Shown piece after piece: positions 29,201-35,949 of a stretch of DNA of 47,322 nucleotides. This stretch comes from a virus. A program made the position numbers and the translations under genes. Position 1 is the stretch's first letter. Each line of letters opens with the position of its first letter. The notes under the pieces were generated by a model. It made no database searches. It worked only from the letters and a program-made list of their open reading frames with translations, and was not told where the DNA came from. The stretch is taken from positions 1 to 47,322 of the IMG/VR virus record IMGVR_UViG_3300042301_000695. One strand, written 5' to 3'.

Positions 29201-30670
29201 GATCTGCTTGATTTGAGCAGGAAGGTCGGCAGTTAGCTGTTTAACTTCCTTTTGCGCACCGCCACCAAGTGGCTTAGTGCTAACAATGGCTGGGTTGTTA
29301 AGAATCTGGTCAGCAAGAAAGTTTGCACCCGCAGAAAGGTTCGCATTAAAGTCTTGGAACCCAGATTCAACTACAGTGAACTGGTGCTCAAGTGCCTTGA
29401 ACAGCGCATCCTCTTGGAATGATAGCTGTCCACCAACGCCCAGCTCCCGCTGCTCTCTTAGTCGCTTTGCAATTTCAATTTCACTACCTGGCTCAAAGCC
29501 ACGCTTAAGAGTTAGCTCTCTGATCTTTGAAACAAAGTCTTCTAGCCAGTAACCCATCTCGTTGCTGCCGGAGCTAACATCAGCAGACTCTGACTTTGTA
29601 ATGAAGCCTGTATCAAACTCGCCGCCCTTGAATTCTCTTGCGGCAAAATAGTCAGCACTATCTTGCATCGCTTGAGCTGCCTCTTGGTAGATATCCTCAG
29701 CAATTGAGTCAATAAGGCTAGTAATCCAGCTAACAGTTGCATTTGTAGTTTCTGGGTTCTTTGCCAGACCCATAATCTGCTTTTGCCAAGCTTCAGTTAT
29801 TCTCTTGGCTTGAGTGCTGTCTCCAAGTGAAGACCTGTCAGTTCCGGTTGGAACTCCGCGAATTCCCCTTTGTGAAACTGAATACTTTGTGTCTCCACCT
29901 GCAACTGGTACACCGATCATCTGCGCCATGCGAGCAGCTTCTAGGAACGCCTCCTGTGCAATAACTGCGTTAGGCACAAGGGTGTCACCAATTAGAGCAA
30001 ACCGCTTGGTAAGCTCCATCATGGCTCGATCAACATTGCCATCTTCAAGCTGCATAAGCCCGTCAGTAAGAGTTGAAACTTCAGCTTCAAATCCGTCTAG
30101 GTCTTTAAGGTAGTCAATGTTAAGAGTCTTTATACCGCTAGCTTTGCTAATCTCAGCCATGAAGGTATTGCTGGCTTTTGCAGCATCCTTGAGGCGTTCT
30201 AGTTCATCGCTGATCTTTCCACCAAAGTCCATACGGGCAATGTCTTCGGAATCTTCAGATAGGTCGTCTTCGACTTCTTTTAGTTTCTTTTTTAATTCGC
30301 TAAATTGTCCACCAACAATATCGAGCTTGTCACCAATACCGCTTGTTGGGTCTGCAATATCAAACTTTGGTAGAGCTAGCTTAACTCCACCTCTTAGCTC
30401 AGAGGGCAGTTCTAGTTTCTTGAATAGCTCGGCCTTGAAAAGCTCATTAAAGTTAATGTCTTTAGCAGTGCCCTTTGGAGTTCTTGGCGGTAAGCCACGC
30501 TGTGCTCGTAAGGCGGCACTGCGCTCAGCGGCCTCACTTAGCTTTACATTGACCTCAACAGACTTAGCCAGCCTGTCCTGAACCTTCCGCTCAACCTCTT
30601 TAACGCTAGCCTCATCCAGGGTAGCGCCAACGGATACGTTTAAGTCAACGGAATAGTTTTTATCTGCCAA
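23267..30670 (-). CDS. Tail tape measure protein, TTG start
   Basis: At 2467 residues this is the largest gene. It starts with TTG (30670-30668) preceded by CTGGAGACTCAA. It is mostly helical with long coiled coils. In the middle a TP901-type core is recognisable (VGNAYAAVSRQLWQASRQIF, SYRSYETAFTSVERAI, ATLGAQMGVSASGI, STQAGLLPGEIVGMATALAS), followed by hydrophobic segments (FSVLAASSLGVTALGAAATL, WATGALAAVSLISTAIAA). The C-terminus has a GGLVRGSGSGTSDSIPTMLS and NGEYVV motif typical of the family. By the rough rule of 0.15 nm per residue the tail would be near 370 nm, long for an actinophage. No lytic transglycosylase or peptidase motif was recognised. Confidence 0.95.
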   Translation of the reverse strand: MADKNYSVDLNVSVGATLDEASVKEVERKVQDRLAKSVEVNVKLSEAAERSAALRAQRGLPPRTPKGTAKDINFNELFKAELFKKLELPSELRGGVKLALPKFDIADPTSGIGDKLDIVGGQFSELKKKLKEVEDDLSEDSEDIARMDFGGKISDELERLKDAAKASNTFMAEISKASGIKTLNIDYLKDLDGFEAEVSTLTDGLMQLEDGNVDRAMMELTKRFALIGDTLVPNAVIAQEAFLEAARMAQMIGVPVAGGDTKYSVSQRGIRGVPTGTDRSSLGDSTQAKRITEAWQKQIMGLAKNPETTNATVSWITSLIDSIAEDIYQEAAQAMQDSADYFAAREFKGGEFDTGFITKSESADVSSGSNEMGYWLEDFVSKIRELTLKRGFEPGSEIEIAKRLREQRELGVGGQLSFQEDALFKALEHQFTVVESGFQDFNANLSAGANFLADQILNNPAIVSTKPLGGGAQKEVKQLTADLPAQIKQIQELATASDGAAESVKSLRDQAKESSNAQLNESNLEFEIEAAKDYALAYQRIADDETRDLDQRASAAQAVQAKVLEQAELEKKLIQLKAKQTAAEISAVENELAAQAPEPELASGMAAWQQEFLDELSRFGKIAEVAFDVEYNEELGQKLTEAAITVKDKLNGFVDLFSFVQAPPVDTWATNPNIQFQPGSRKDLEKIASKAMISGGIGSQDPVENLKDFYEKIQKTIFILQTLSEQGAVIVGNNAGQTDLGNLAKAIKYINDTNKQLGAGLPEMENPFAKAKTFEANKILKDSDSQIAKVLTSDGKSLTNLILKIKEHYSDFLTEEEKSFFRTTKSGLEVRVEDVKNEMEAWLPAHYAKVDNRIALVIKSVLDKLLPVESSQTLETADYGARLLVKEAKNAPRNAKKPDSGGDGGSGDGVASASGESADNAVKMFLAMTQVQAITAELTEQEQKLANQALKKLQNQEEYKRLLDKEKGIREEIAASPQVERFILPKGMEGPTLPLKQMPLFPDLAKVITQGRELERQMFEQVKATTRAGDVSKKYQNTAAMTVDTQIQLEKATKKAFSSEIQAQMREQVQAAKAVEAQSKNLINSWVTGRYALYDVGNAYAAVSRQLWQASRQIFNISQSYRSYETAFTSVERAIEPLATTIAGAEEESRSLKQAFIELSEQIPVSFEEISRIATLGAQMGVSASGIVGFTEVVAQFASVTGVAADTVAQKFGRIAELANVDYSQFSNLGSAVLFAGMNAVATEPEILTLSESIAAVSTQAGLLPGEIVGMATALASTGIQAEQARGVFTRVFADIDRVVSRGGAGLNNFAKLAGMSSEDFAAAWGTEGASYDVFRAILGGLGATKDLTAAFDSLNIVETREINTLTRLAENLNVVDQAISDANGSFETGAFLGDTFGKTVDNLDAQIQIFNNNVKALTEELSKGLAAGIGFVVEPMNGLLQIMKEMAKNPLFSVLAASSLGVTALGAAATLGVSAFAKLIAQIYAFRVAAINTANNSTSISGMGNMLKQLTGWGGGLIEMRDQLKFASSDVRGVITPTTSKLTDGLSDSIGRLSNRFNFLGKEVKDVNAVKSRLLKVDNIYLANSRNEADAVNKMVNQRKLLLRQIDSEAAGNAEMRNELLARIGGSKMLITTVKGEVVAYSELQLAKDRATFASKNATQQEKAEAAERIKNRAAIDAETKAASRSSKMSLGPTAIFMSAATWATGALAAVSLISTAIAAVSAAIEQSKINILESGGGVASLRDAIKQDTVEYNKLTAAQQANSDVFTTVSVKTRTYSSEANNTAVAIQRITGVSNEFVSANKNVAEGIKDSTLALGDNTRAWFANAIMQDENFKATIEKYPDLLSQLESQGFNVSKILNDIFSAAENGGDPLREINQRYNELYDQILILNNEDAVGNAQKIKALQEQIGVIELIKEALTSVSDALGTAINENEIYTAIKTALGVTDEFDDSLDDAEDSANNLADALRTVVEYAGDLSGILSRIVELEFGKQISRDDITTGWRDLAGSINDAKDAITEANNEIKGLTADRSILEYQLSVAERYGDEARAAKIRAELAKVNKQITDSEKQLAEAQSNSSTSLTGNSDAAIRNRSALLGMVSTYQKHIETLAKLGMNQSELEDSSETLKRQFLAEAKALGYNSEELGVYASLFDNFAEAASDAPRDVDIEVALGLTAAEQAIKEFVEKQRSTTVDVDADTDDAEDDLDKFINKKRVLTPAELREVNTLIADASLSNWLYLEREFGAPKVTGITADAADRKIRDWLAQSRSLGVIDIHKLAFQDAEAKLEAWLNQGRKLSVEVVTTTKSSSLAQSQATAALNLARQFPTNSTHYNSYIEMYRELNKMANDLRGRGMATGGLVRGSGSGTSDSIPTMLSNGEYVVKASSVSAYGVDFFNALNQQRVGFSPASNMGGAMSQQGPSMVFLSPEDRQLLRQFGDRPVNLYADSTKIAEVANSGNTKMSRRGSR

Positions 30671-30709
30671 TTGAGTCTCCAGACTTGGAATGCATAAATT
30701 AATTATACA

Positions 30710-31138
30710 TTATTGTAAGTCTAGTGCTTTGGCAACCTGTGCCTCTAAATAGGATCGTCTTGTTGGCATTTCCATGCCCTCGTAGGCGTAAGGCACAATG
30801 ATTTCCTGAACGCCGTATTTCTTTTTCTTGCTGTCTTTCTTTTGCTGGCGCTCTTGATGCTTTTCGAGTTCGGCTTTTGCAAAGCATTTAATTTCTCGAA
30901 CCTTGAACCCAACGCTGTCTGCAAACTCGTTGTGGCAGATCCACACAGGATTGCCGCATTGGTTGCAGGTTTCGTCTTGGAGGATCTGATAGCTTTCAAG
31001 CAACATGAAGTCAAACCTAGTCCAAGGCTCACTTGGTTGTTCTTGAAATAGAATTGCGCTAGGGCGAATTTTGTTTTCGATGGCAGCCCTAAGCTTGGTT
31101 ACATAACCTCGGTTATGCGGCCAAGTTAGGACCTCTGT
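30710..31138 (-). CDS. Tail assembly chaperone, frameshifted C-terminal extension
   Basis: This minus-strand frame is entered by a -1 shift from the upstream chaperone gene. It has no start of its own near its beginning (first ATG at 31006) but is open from the slippery site at 31138. The fused protein continues from DAGFL into TEVLTWPHNRGYVTKLRAA and on to a Cys cluster (CNQCGNPVWICH) and a Lys/Glu-rich coil. It is therefore the T part of a G/GT-type pair that coats the tape measure during tail assembly. The C-terminal extension would hold the major tail protein. It lies directly before the tape measure, as in lambda and most siphoviruses. Confidence 0.82.
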   Translation of the reverse strand, partial: TEVLTWPHNRGYVTKLRAAIENKIRPSAILFQEQPSEPWTRFDFMLLESYQILQDETCNQCGNPVWICHNEFADSVGFKVREIKCFAKAELEKHQERQQKKDSKKKKYGVQEIIVPYAYEGMEMPTRRSYLEAQVAKALDLQ

Positions 31139-31716
31139 AAAAAACCTGCATCCGTTAGCTGGTCAAAGTAGCCGCCTGCAAGAGTTAGCTTCTGCATGGA
31201 ACCGACTAGCTTGTTCCATTCGGTTACAGAAAGAGCCTTGCGAAGCTCCTCGACCTTTTCGTAATTAAACTCTTCATTGTCAACTGCACCTTCAGAGTTG
31301 GATACTGACACAATATTTACGGCAACTAGGTGCGTAATGTAGTCCTTGAGCCATTCCTGACTTCTTTCAGCATCTTCACTATCAAGCCCATGTAGCGCAT
31401 TTACCTTATCGGTAACTGCCTCAATAATAGACTGCCCAACTCCACGCATCTCAAAAGTCAATGCACTCGACATGATCTTTTCAGCTAGCTGCTCTGCAAT
31501 AACTTGCAGCTCCGCCAAAGCTTCTGGATCAGTTGTGCGGTTCATCTGAAGGTTAATCTGAACAAGCTGCATAGCAGCTTCGTCGTCAAGATAAACCTTG
31601 ACTGAAGTTGATGGGTAGGCACGTCCCTTGATGGCATCCGCCAAGTTAAAGACTTTTGCTGACTGAGCTTCTTGAACTAGCTCAATTGCCTCTTTAGTGA
31701 TGTTTTCTTCGCTCAT
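31126..31716 (-). CDS. Tail assembly chaperone (G-type)
   Basis: The gene between the major tail protein and tape measure. I take ATG 31716 (MSEENITKEAIELVQ), with AAAGGCG upstream, over the ATG at 31743, which has no ribosome site. The 196-aa product is helical and acidic, ending DQLTDAGFLQRS before TAA. Ribosomes that slip at T TTT TTA near the end make the longer GT form. The short form is expected to be the major product. Position, size, slippery site and overlapping -1 frame together identify it. Confidence 0.85.
   Translation of the reverse strand: MSEENITKEAIELVQEAQSAKVFNLADAIKGRAYPSTSVKVYLDDEAAMQLVQINLQMNRTTDPEALAELQVIAEQLAEKIMSSALTFEMRGVGQSIIEAVTDKVNALHGLDSEDAERSQEWLKDYITHLVAVNIVSVSNSEGAVDNEEFNYEKVEELRKALSVTEWNKLVGSMQKLTLAGGYFDQLTDAGFLQRS
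31138..31144 (-). promoter_or_regulatory. Programmed -1 frameshift site T TTT TTA
   Basis: In the zero frame the codons are GGT TTT TTA; both tRNAs can re-pair after slipping back one base on T TTT TTA, a strong slippery heptamer. It lies four codons before the zero-frame stop. The -1 frame then stays open for 140 codons to TAA at 30710-30712. Confidence 0.88.
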
Positions 31717-31760
31717 TGTTTTCGCCTTTAGTTTAAGCGCCATTTATGGGGGGGTGAAGA

Positions 31761-31797
31761 CCGGGGAGGGCCAAATGGGCGCAAATGCCCTCCCCGG
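31761..31797 (-). terminator. Strong stem-loop after the major tail protein gene
   Basis: CCGGGGAGGGC (31761-31771) and GCCCTCCCCGG (31787-31797) form a perfect 11-bp GC-rich stem with a 15-nt loop, 7 nt after the stop of the major tail protein gene. In the RNA it is followed by UCUUCACCCCCCC rather than a U-run, so it may slow polymerase or protect the abundant upstream mRNA from 3' decay rather than terminate fully. Confidence 0.7.
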
Positions 31798-31804
31798 CCA
31801 GCTG

Positions 31805-32881
31805 TTAGGCTGCGGAAGTAACGTGTACTCCCAAGCGACCCTGTGGCATGAAGTTAACCATGTACTTCACGCTGTCTTCGCCTTCGGTGTTGTCCATGAA
31901 TGCGTCTGCGATGAACTTGAACACAGATACAACCTGTCCGGAAGCGTGGTCCGCAGATGGAGCGTAGCCAATTCGGGTAACAAGGTAGCCCTCTGGGCGA
32001 GAACCGTCGGTGGCTGCCTTGAAAGCGGCGTAAACATCGTTGTAGATGCTGTCTGCCTCTGGGTCTGCATCGCGGAAGAACATTAGCGAGCCAGAGAACT
32101 GCGCGAAACCGCGAGTCTGGTTCTGTCCCTCGTCAACGATTGCACGGTCGTCAATCTTGTTAGAGTCATTTGCACCTAGGTCATAGGAGTCCCAAGCGAT
32201 TGCCTCTGACAAGTTAATTCCACCGTTTAGGATGTCCTTGTCTGGAGTTGCTAGGAATGCAGCTTCGTTAGTAACGTCAGCAGCGTCAACCCAGTCAACA
32301 CGGATCTTTGCGTTTGATACCATCTTAGTACCAACAGTGGTGCGAAGCTCTGGACCTGAACCTGCAGTTCCAGCTGCAACAGCAACGTTAACCTTAACCT
32401 CACCAGTGGTCAAGAAGCGAGCACCCATGCGAACCATCTCGCCATCGCCAACTAGGTCGATAGGGAAGTCGGTCTTTACGCCGTAGATGCTGATCTCGTC
32501 GCCCTCTGCAAAAGCTGCGTTGTGAGTCTTGCCAACACGCTTGATTAGGTAGTACTTGATGTCTGGAGCGTCAAATAGGTCGCGGAACTTGTTGTAAACA
32601 GAAGTTGCGGAAAGGTTTGCGTCACGGAAACCGTCAAGCGAAGCCTCGTAGTTGTTATAGGTTGGGGTCTGAACATCAGCGTTGTCGATGATAGACAGCG
32701 AAGTGTCTGCATCAGAGTCAGTCATGTTCAGGGTGTAGTCGTCAGTGACGGCTGGGGAGATGTTGAACACCTTGGTTGCCGCAGTAATCTCGCTCAGCGT
32801 TGGAGCTGTCCAGTCTGCGAAAGCATCCGAGAGTGCAACATAAAGGCCCACATTTGGGCGGAGCATCTTAGTAGCAGCCAT
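31805..32881 (-). CDS. Major tail tube protein
   Basis: A 358-aa beta-rich protein placed after the tail terminator and small gene and before the chaperones, the position of the tail tube subunit. It begins MAATKMLRPNVGLYVALSDA. The pattern of short beta strands with an inserted domain in the middle (FLTTGEVKVNVAVAAGTAGS) and a C-terminal domain (YLVTRIGYAPSADHASGQVV, ending MPQGRLGVHVTSAA) agrees with larger actinophage tail proteins. A strong hairpin follows the gene, as is common for highly expressed structural genes. Start overlaps the upstream stop by one base. Confidence 0.85.
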   Translation of the reverse strand: MAATKMLRPNVGLYVALSDAFADWTAPTLSEITAATKVFNISPAVTDDYTLNMTDSDADTSLSIIDNADVQTPTYNNYEASLDGFRDANLSATSVYNKFRDLFDAPDIKYYLIKRVGKTHNAAFAEGDEISIYGVKTDFPIDLVGDGEMVRMGARFLTTGEVKVNVAVAAGTAGSGPELRTTVGTKMVSNAKIRVDWVDAADVTNEAAFLATPDKDILNGGINLSEAIAWDSYDLGANDSNKIDDRAIVDEGQNQTRGFAQFSGSLMFFRDADPEADSIYNDVYAAFKAATDGSRPEGYLVTRIGYAPSADHASGQVVSVFKFIADAFMDNTEGEDSVKYMVNFMPQGRLGVHVTSAA

Positions 32882-33171
32882 TAGTTATTTTCCTCGTTAG
32901 TTTCGATGTTTTCTTCCTGTGGAATCTCCACACCAACTTCGCGCTCCCATTCGGTTCCGTCCTGTACTAGGCCGTCTCCGTCTGCATCTTCTGCGGCAGG
33001 GATGTACTCAGCTGTCTTTTTGGTAGAGCGCTTCTTGGCAGGAGCGGCTACCTCGATCTCGGCCTCCTCGTTGGAGACAAGCTCAAGGTTCTTACCCAAA
33101 ACTTTGTGGTCGGCATAGTGTGCCGGGCGTGAGACTAGCTCACCAGTGACTTTGTGTCTAAACAGCGCCAT
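32881..33171 (-). CDS. Small protein with EF-hand/dockerin-like calcium loop
   Basis: A 96-aa protein beginning MALFRHKVTGELVSRPAHYA. A Lys/Ala-rich linker leads to AEDADGDGLVQDGTEWE, which fits the 12-residue calcium loop D-x-D-x-D-G-x-x-x-D with Glu nearby. The C-terminus is acidic. It lies between the tail terminator and the tube gene, where some phages encode small head-tail accessory proteins. The ribosome site GGAAGGAC is strong and a TGGTATCAT -10 element sits 23 nt upstream of the start codon. Calcium binding is inferred from the loop only. Confidence 0.75.
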   Translation of the reverse strand: MALFRHKVTGELVSRPAHYADHKVLGKNLELVSNEEAEIEVAAPAKKRSTKKTAEYIPAAEDADGDGLVQDGTEWEREVGVEIPQEENIETNEENN

Positions 33172-33192
33172 GAAAGTCCTTCCTAATCTCTA

Positions 33193-33624
33193 TTATGATA
33201 CCACATTCGTGTTTACCACATACCTGAATGTCACTTCTGAAGTGTACTTGGCGGGACGTGAAGTAAAGTCTGGAAGAACGACCCTGGAGTTGCCTACTGG
33301 TTTAAGTTCGCCAGCGTCGCTAGGAATAAATCCAGTTAGCTTATCCCGCACCAAGTCTGATACTTGACGAGCAGAACGCTCTGTTGGGCCAACGCACTGA
33401 ATAATGCAGTAGCTCTCTCCGAGATCTTGTCTTACAGAAGTAATGCCACGACCGTCCGTTGCTCTTGCGTAGCCACCAAAGAAAGGCACAATGAAAGGCA
33501 GCATAGTGCCATTTGAGTATTCGAGAGATGCGTCATCTGGAACGCCATTCTCGTAAACCGTTTGGGCAAGCTCATTTAGCTTAGTAATAATTTGATCTTG
33601 AATAGGCAGTAGTGAAAGTCCCAT
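33193..33624 (-). CDS. Tail terminator-like protein
   Basis: A 143-aa protein with MGLSLLPIQDQIITKLNEL at the start and an alternating alpha/beta layout (DLGESYCIIQCVGPTERSAR, VSDLVRDKLTGF, YTSEVTFRYVVNT) typical of the ring protein that caps the tail tube and joins it to the head. Size and position after the HK97 gp10-like gene support this. The start overlaps the upstream stop by one base. No direct motif proves it. Confidence 0.68.
   Translation of the reverse strand: MGLSLLPIQDQIITKLNELAQTVYENGVPDDASLEYSNGTMLPFIVPFFGGYARATDGRGITSVRQDLGESYCIIQCVGPTERSARQVSDLVRDKLTGFIPSDAGELKPVGNSRVVLPDFTSRPAKYTSEVTFRYVVNTNVVS
33195..33200 (-). promoter_or_regulatory. Extended -10 element TGGTATCAT
   Basis: On the minus strand TGG-TATCAT lies in the gap before the gene starting at 33171. 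The 15-bp segment 33193-33207 is identical to 42573-42587 before the protease gene, so the two sites share more than the -10 itself. No -35 is visible. Confidence 0.45.
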
Positions 33625-34154
33625 TACTTATAGCCCTTCCTCTTCATGTAAATATCAAATGCAGTCCGAGCTGCGTCCATACCAGCTTGCTGGGAAAACA
33701 TACCGTGATAGAAAGCTTCGTCAAACATGGAATCTCCATACTCCTGCATTACAAAGTAATTAGGGTCGGAGCGCCACTTCTCAGTTGCCTGCCCTCTGGT
33801 TGGAACTGCAGGTGCATCCTTAATGTTACCATCTTTGTCTGCCGGAAAGCCAAAGCTTGCAGAGACGCTAGACCTTCTTCTGCGGTCATTTGACTTGGGT
33901 TCTACAGCCTTTGAACGGCCAATGCTGTCAAACATTGTAAAGGTCTCTACACGCTGACCATCATCAGCTTTATTGCCAGTCGGAGGGCTGTTGAGAACTG
34001 TGTATCGCATAGCATCTGCACCAGCTATTGCGGCAGCATCTAGTGCGCGTCTGGTGTCAGTAGCGATCTTTTCTAGATGCGGAAATCTTTTACGCTGACC
34101 GGGGGCTGCAAGCATCTTTTTTAGATCTTCGCCAAGGCTGAACTTCTTAGCCAT
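33624..34154 (-). CDS. Head-tail joining protein (HK97 gp10-like)
   Basis: A 176-aa basic protein. HK97 gp10-like proteins have an N-terminal helix followed by a beta sheet; here a helix (DTRRALDAAAIAGADAMRY) leads to SPPTGNKADDGQ, a basic RRRRSSVS patch, and an aromatic C-terminus (SDPNYFVMQEYGDSMFDEAF). It sits between the connector and the tail terminator. The overlap with the upstream gene is 8 nt. The name is by gene order and general features and is the least certain in this module. Confidence 0.65.
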   Translation of the reverse strand: MAKKFSLGEDLKKMLAAPGQRKRFPHLEKIATDTRRALDAAAIAGADAMRYTVLNSPPTGNKADDGQRVETFTMFDSIGRSKAVEPKSNDRRRRSSVSASFGFPADKDGNIKDAPAVPTRGQATEKWRSDPNYFVMQEYGDSMFDEAFYHGMFSQQAGMDAARTAFDIYMKRKGYK

Positions 34155-34632
34155 TGTTCGGGTTCAGTTCTTGATTCACCTCGCACAGCAGCAGTCTGTG
34201 CCAAGGGTTTGAGCTATTGATAATCGAGCGAAGCACGAACTCAAAGTTCAAAAGTGCTGGGTCAATTGGCGATGCGGTGACAAGCATTCTGTGGCCAGGC
34301 CTGAGATCCGGCATGGCACCGTTAGAGCCAGAGAGCTGGTTCTCACGAAGCCCGATGTGAACTTCCATAATCTGGCTAGCACCCGGGTCAATTGCACTCA
34401 CAACTGTGCCAGCAGAGCCTAGTCGCACAGAGGCAGAGCGAGGCTGAATGCGAGCCTTGCCAGTCCAAAGTAAAACTGTTTCATTTGACCAAGTATTGTT
34501 GCTTGCGTTGTAAACGCTGTCGGCGCTTGCAGGGTCGTAGATCTCAATCGAGCAAAGCTCTAGAGATCGCTCAATCCCCCGATTGTGCGTATACCATCTC
34601 GGGTCAATAGCTGAGCGAGAGTTTAGAGCCAA
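34147..34632 (-). CDS. Head-tail connector (DUF6093-like)
   Basis: A 161-aa beta-rich protein beginning MALNSRSAIDPRWYTHNRGI and ending VNQELNPNNG. Phrases such as LLWTGKARIQPRS, EVHIGLRE and DLRPGHRMLVTASPIDPALL match the stopper-type connectors annotated as DUF6093 in actinophages. It should close the portal channel after packaging and join the tail. It overlaps the gene upstream by 10 nt and the one downstream by 8 nt. The fold is expected to be an SH3-like barrel; this is from the family. Confidence 0.75.
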   Translation of the reverse strand: MALNSRSAIDPRWYTHNRGIERSLELCSIEIYDPASADSVYNASNNTWSNETVLLWTGKARIQPRSASVRLGSAGTVVSAIDPGASQIMEVHIGLRENQLSGSNGAMPDLRPGHRMLVTASPIDPALLNFEFVLRSIINSSNPWHRLLLCEVNQELNPNNG

Positions 34633-35009
34633 GAATTATCCCACTTAACGGTTTGGTTTGCAATTAGGAAGGTGTCGCTGGCTTCGTCTAGGTCATCCCT
34701 GTCGGCTTCAGCACGAAGCTCGGCAGCTTGGGCACGAAGTTCAGCTCCCAGCTTTGCGCCGTCAGTCTGGAAGTCGTAGGTCTTAATTACCTTGTTAATT
34801 AGGGCTTCGCTAGTCGCAAGCACTGACTTAGCCTGAGCTGCTGCTCGCTTTACGTTGTTGCTGTAAAGGCTTAGAAAGGCCTGAATCTGCGGATCGCTGA
34901 ATATGTAGGCAGCAGGACTGTCAAGCTGCTCAGTGTCTGGAATAAGTAGGCGAACCTGCCCGATTGCGGTCGAGTAGTCTGGGGGAGTTACGTCTGGGGT
35001 CGTAGGCAT
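34623..35009 (-). CDS. Head-tail adaptor (gp6-like)
   Basis: A 128-aa mainly helical protein: AIGQVRLLIPDTEQL, FSDPQIQAFLSLYSNNVKRA, and a long Ala/Glu-rich helix (ELRAQAAELRAEADRDD). This helical pattern, with an N-terminal segment and DPQIQAFL, is typical of adaptor proteins that dock under the portal. It is the first gene of the connector module. A TAGAAT lies exactly 6 nt upstream of its ATG and no ribosome site is present, so I predict a leaderless mRNA for it. Confidence 0.75.
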   Translation of the reverse strand: MPTTPDVTPPDYSTAIGQVRLLIPDTEQLDSPAAYIFSDPQIQAFLSLYSNNVKRAAAQAKSVLATSEALINKVIKTYDFQTDGAKLGAELRAQAAELRAEADRDDLDEASDTFLIANQTVKWDNSWL

Positions 35010-35015
35010 GGTTCT

Positions 35016-35021
35016 ATTCTA
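35016..35021 (-). promoter_or_regulatory. -10 element TAGAAT, leaderless spacing
   Basis: On the minus strand GGTAGAAT ends 6 nt before ATG 35009 with only AGAACC between. There is no ribosome site for this gene, which is the strongest of the leaderless cases. Confidence 0.6.
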
Positions 35022-35044
35022 CCTTATGCTTAAATTACCCTAAA

Positions 35045-35323
35045 TCAATCGTCCTGTGGAGGTTGAATGGTCCAAGCCCATGCTTCTTCATTAAATGCGA
35101 TTGCGTTAGCTGGTCTAAAAGGTACAAAGACATCATTCTCAGCATCGTAAGCGTCTCCAATGCAAGCAAAACGCTTTCTAAAGTTAGCGTGGTAGCTAGT
35201 CTGAATCCAAGTTCCTTCTAGCCCAAGAGAGTTAAGGTAAGCTTCACCCTCAGCTTCATGCTCGTTGTCTACGACAACTACATTTTCAACTATTCCATCA
35301 ACAATTTTTGCAAAGTGTGCCAT
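35045..35323 (-). CDS. Small structural protein, 92 aa, cyanophage-like
   Basis: The product begins MAHFAKIVDGIVENVVVVDN and contains GTWIQTSYHANFRKRF, IGDAYDAENDVFVPFRP and AWAWTIQPP. This order (short beta start, W-x-Q-T-S-Y, R-K-x-[FY], YD...D.F..P, W....P) is shared by small structural proteins common in marine T4-like and other aquatic phages. ATG 35323 overlaps the upstream stop (TAATG); a longer start at 35338 would be inside the neighbour. Its role is unknown; it might be a minor fibre or decoration protein. Confidence 0.72.
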   Translation of the reverse strand: MAHFAKIVDGIVENVVVVDNEHEAEGEAYLNSLGLEGTWIQTSYHANFRKRFACIGDAYDAENDVFVPFRPANAIAFNEEAWAWTIQPPQDD

Positions 35324-35949
35324 TAAACTGCGCTCCAATACTTAAGAATCGCCAAACCTGAACCACCATTTCCGCCAGCTTGGTCGCCACCGCCACCGCC
35401 ACCGCCTCCGCCAGTGTTTGCAGCACCAGCAGCACCAGCAGCACCACCCCCGCCAGTATACGGCAAGTGATTTGTGCTACCTCCACCCGCTAAGCCTAAA
35501 AGTCCTGCAGCAGATGGCACGTTACTTGCGGAGTATCGAGACCCAGAGGTTCCGCCTAGTCGGTTTCCAGCAACTCCTGTTACAGATGTTCCTAAGCTCC
35601 AGCTACCGCCAAAGCCACCAGTCTGCGAAAGTAAGCTTCCAAAGCTGCTAGTGGCTCCATTGGATGCACCACCTTGGTATGCACCAGAACCACCTGCGCC
35701 AATAGTAATAGTGTGAGCACTGCCAGGTGTTACGGAAATTACATCATAAGTTGCTCCGCCGGAACCACCAGTACAAAGCGCCTGACTATATCCGCCAGCG
35801 CCACCGCCACCGCCACCGCCACCAGCAAAAAGATAAACTTCAATGCTAGATACGTCAGAAGGCACGGTCCATGACTGAGTGGACTTGATGAATACCGTGC
35901 GCTCGTAACGTGAAGCTGCTGCTGCTGCAGGGAAAACTGTTACTGCCAT
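35323..35949 (-). CDS. Glycine-rich fibre protein
   Basis: A 208-aa protein starting MAVTVFPAAAAASRYERTVF. After a beta segment (WTVPSDVSSIEVYLFAGGGG) it becomes very glycine-rich, with G8, GGGGAAGAAGAA and G9 runs. Glycine-rich domains of this kind (often starting with a w.vP.gvt.v.v.l.GgGG pattern) are common in phage fibres and can form polyglycine-helix bundles that bind the host surface, as in T-even adhesins. The start at 35949 overlaps the upstream stop by one base; the longer frame to 36039 is within the neighbour. Confidence 0.78.
   Translation of the reverse strand: MAVTVFPAAAAASRYERTVFIKSTQSWTVPSDVSSIEVYLFAGGGGGGGGAGGYSQALCTGGSGGATYDVISVTPGSAHTITIGAGGSGAYQGGASNGATSSFGSLLSQTGGFGGSWSLGTSVTGVAGNRLGGTSGSRYSASNVPSAAGLLGLAGGGSTNHLPYTGGGGAAGAAGAANTGGGGGGGGGDQAGGNGGSGLAILKYWSAV

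Noticed and set aside
30117-30581. Plus-strand ORF of 154 codons opposite the tape measure
   Set aside because: Low-complexity Ser/Leu-rich shadow of helical coding sequence; no promoter or ribosome site.
31716-31743. Upstream ATG 31743 for the tail chaperone
   Set aside because: The sequence before it is C-rich with no ribosome site, whereas ATG 31716 follows AAAGGCG.
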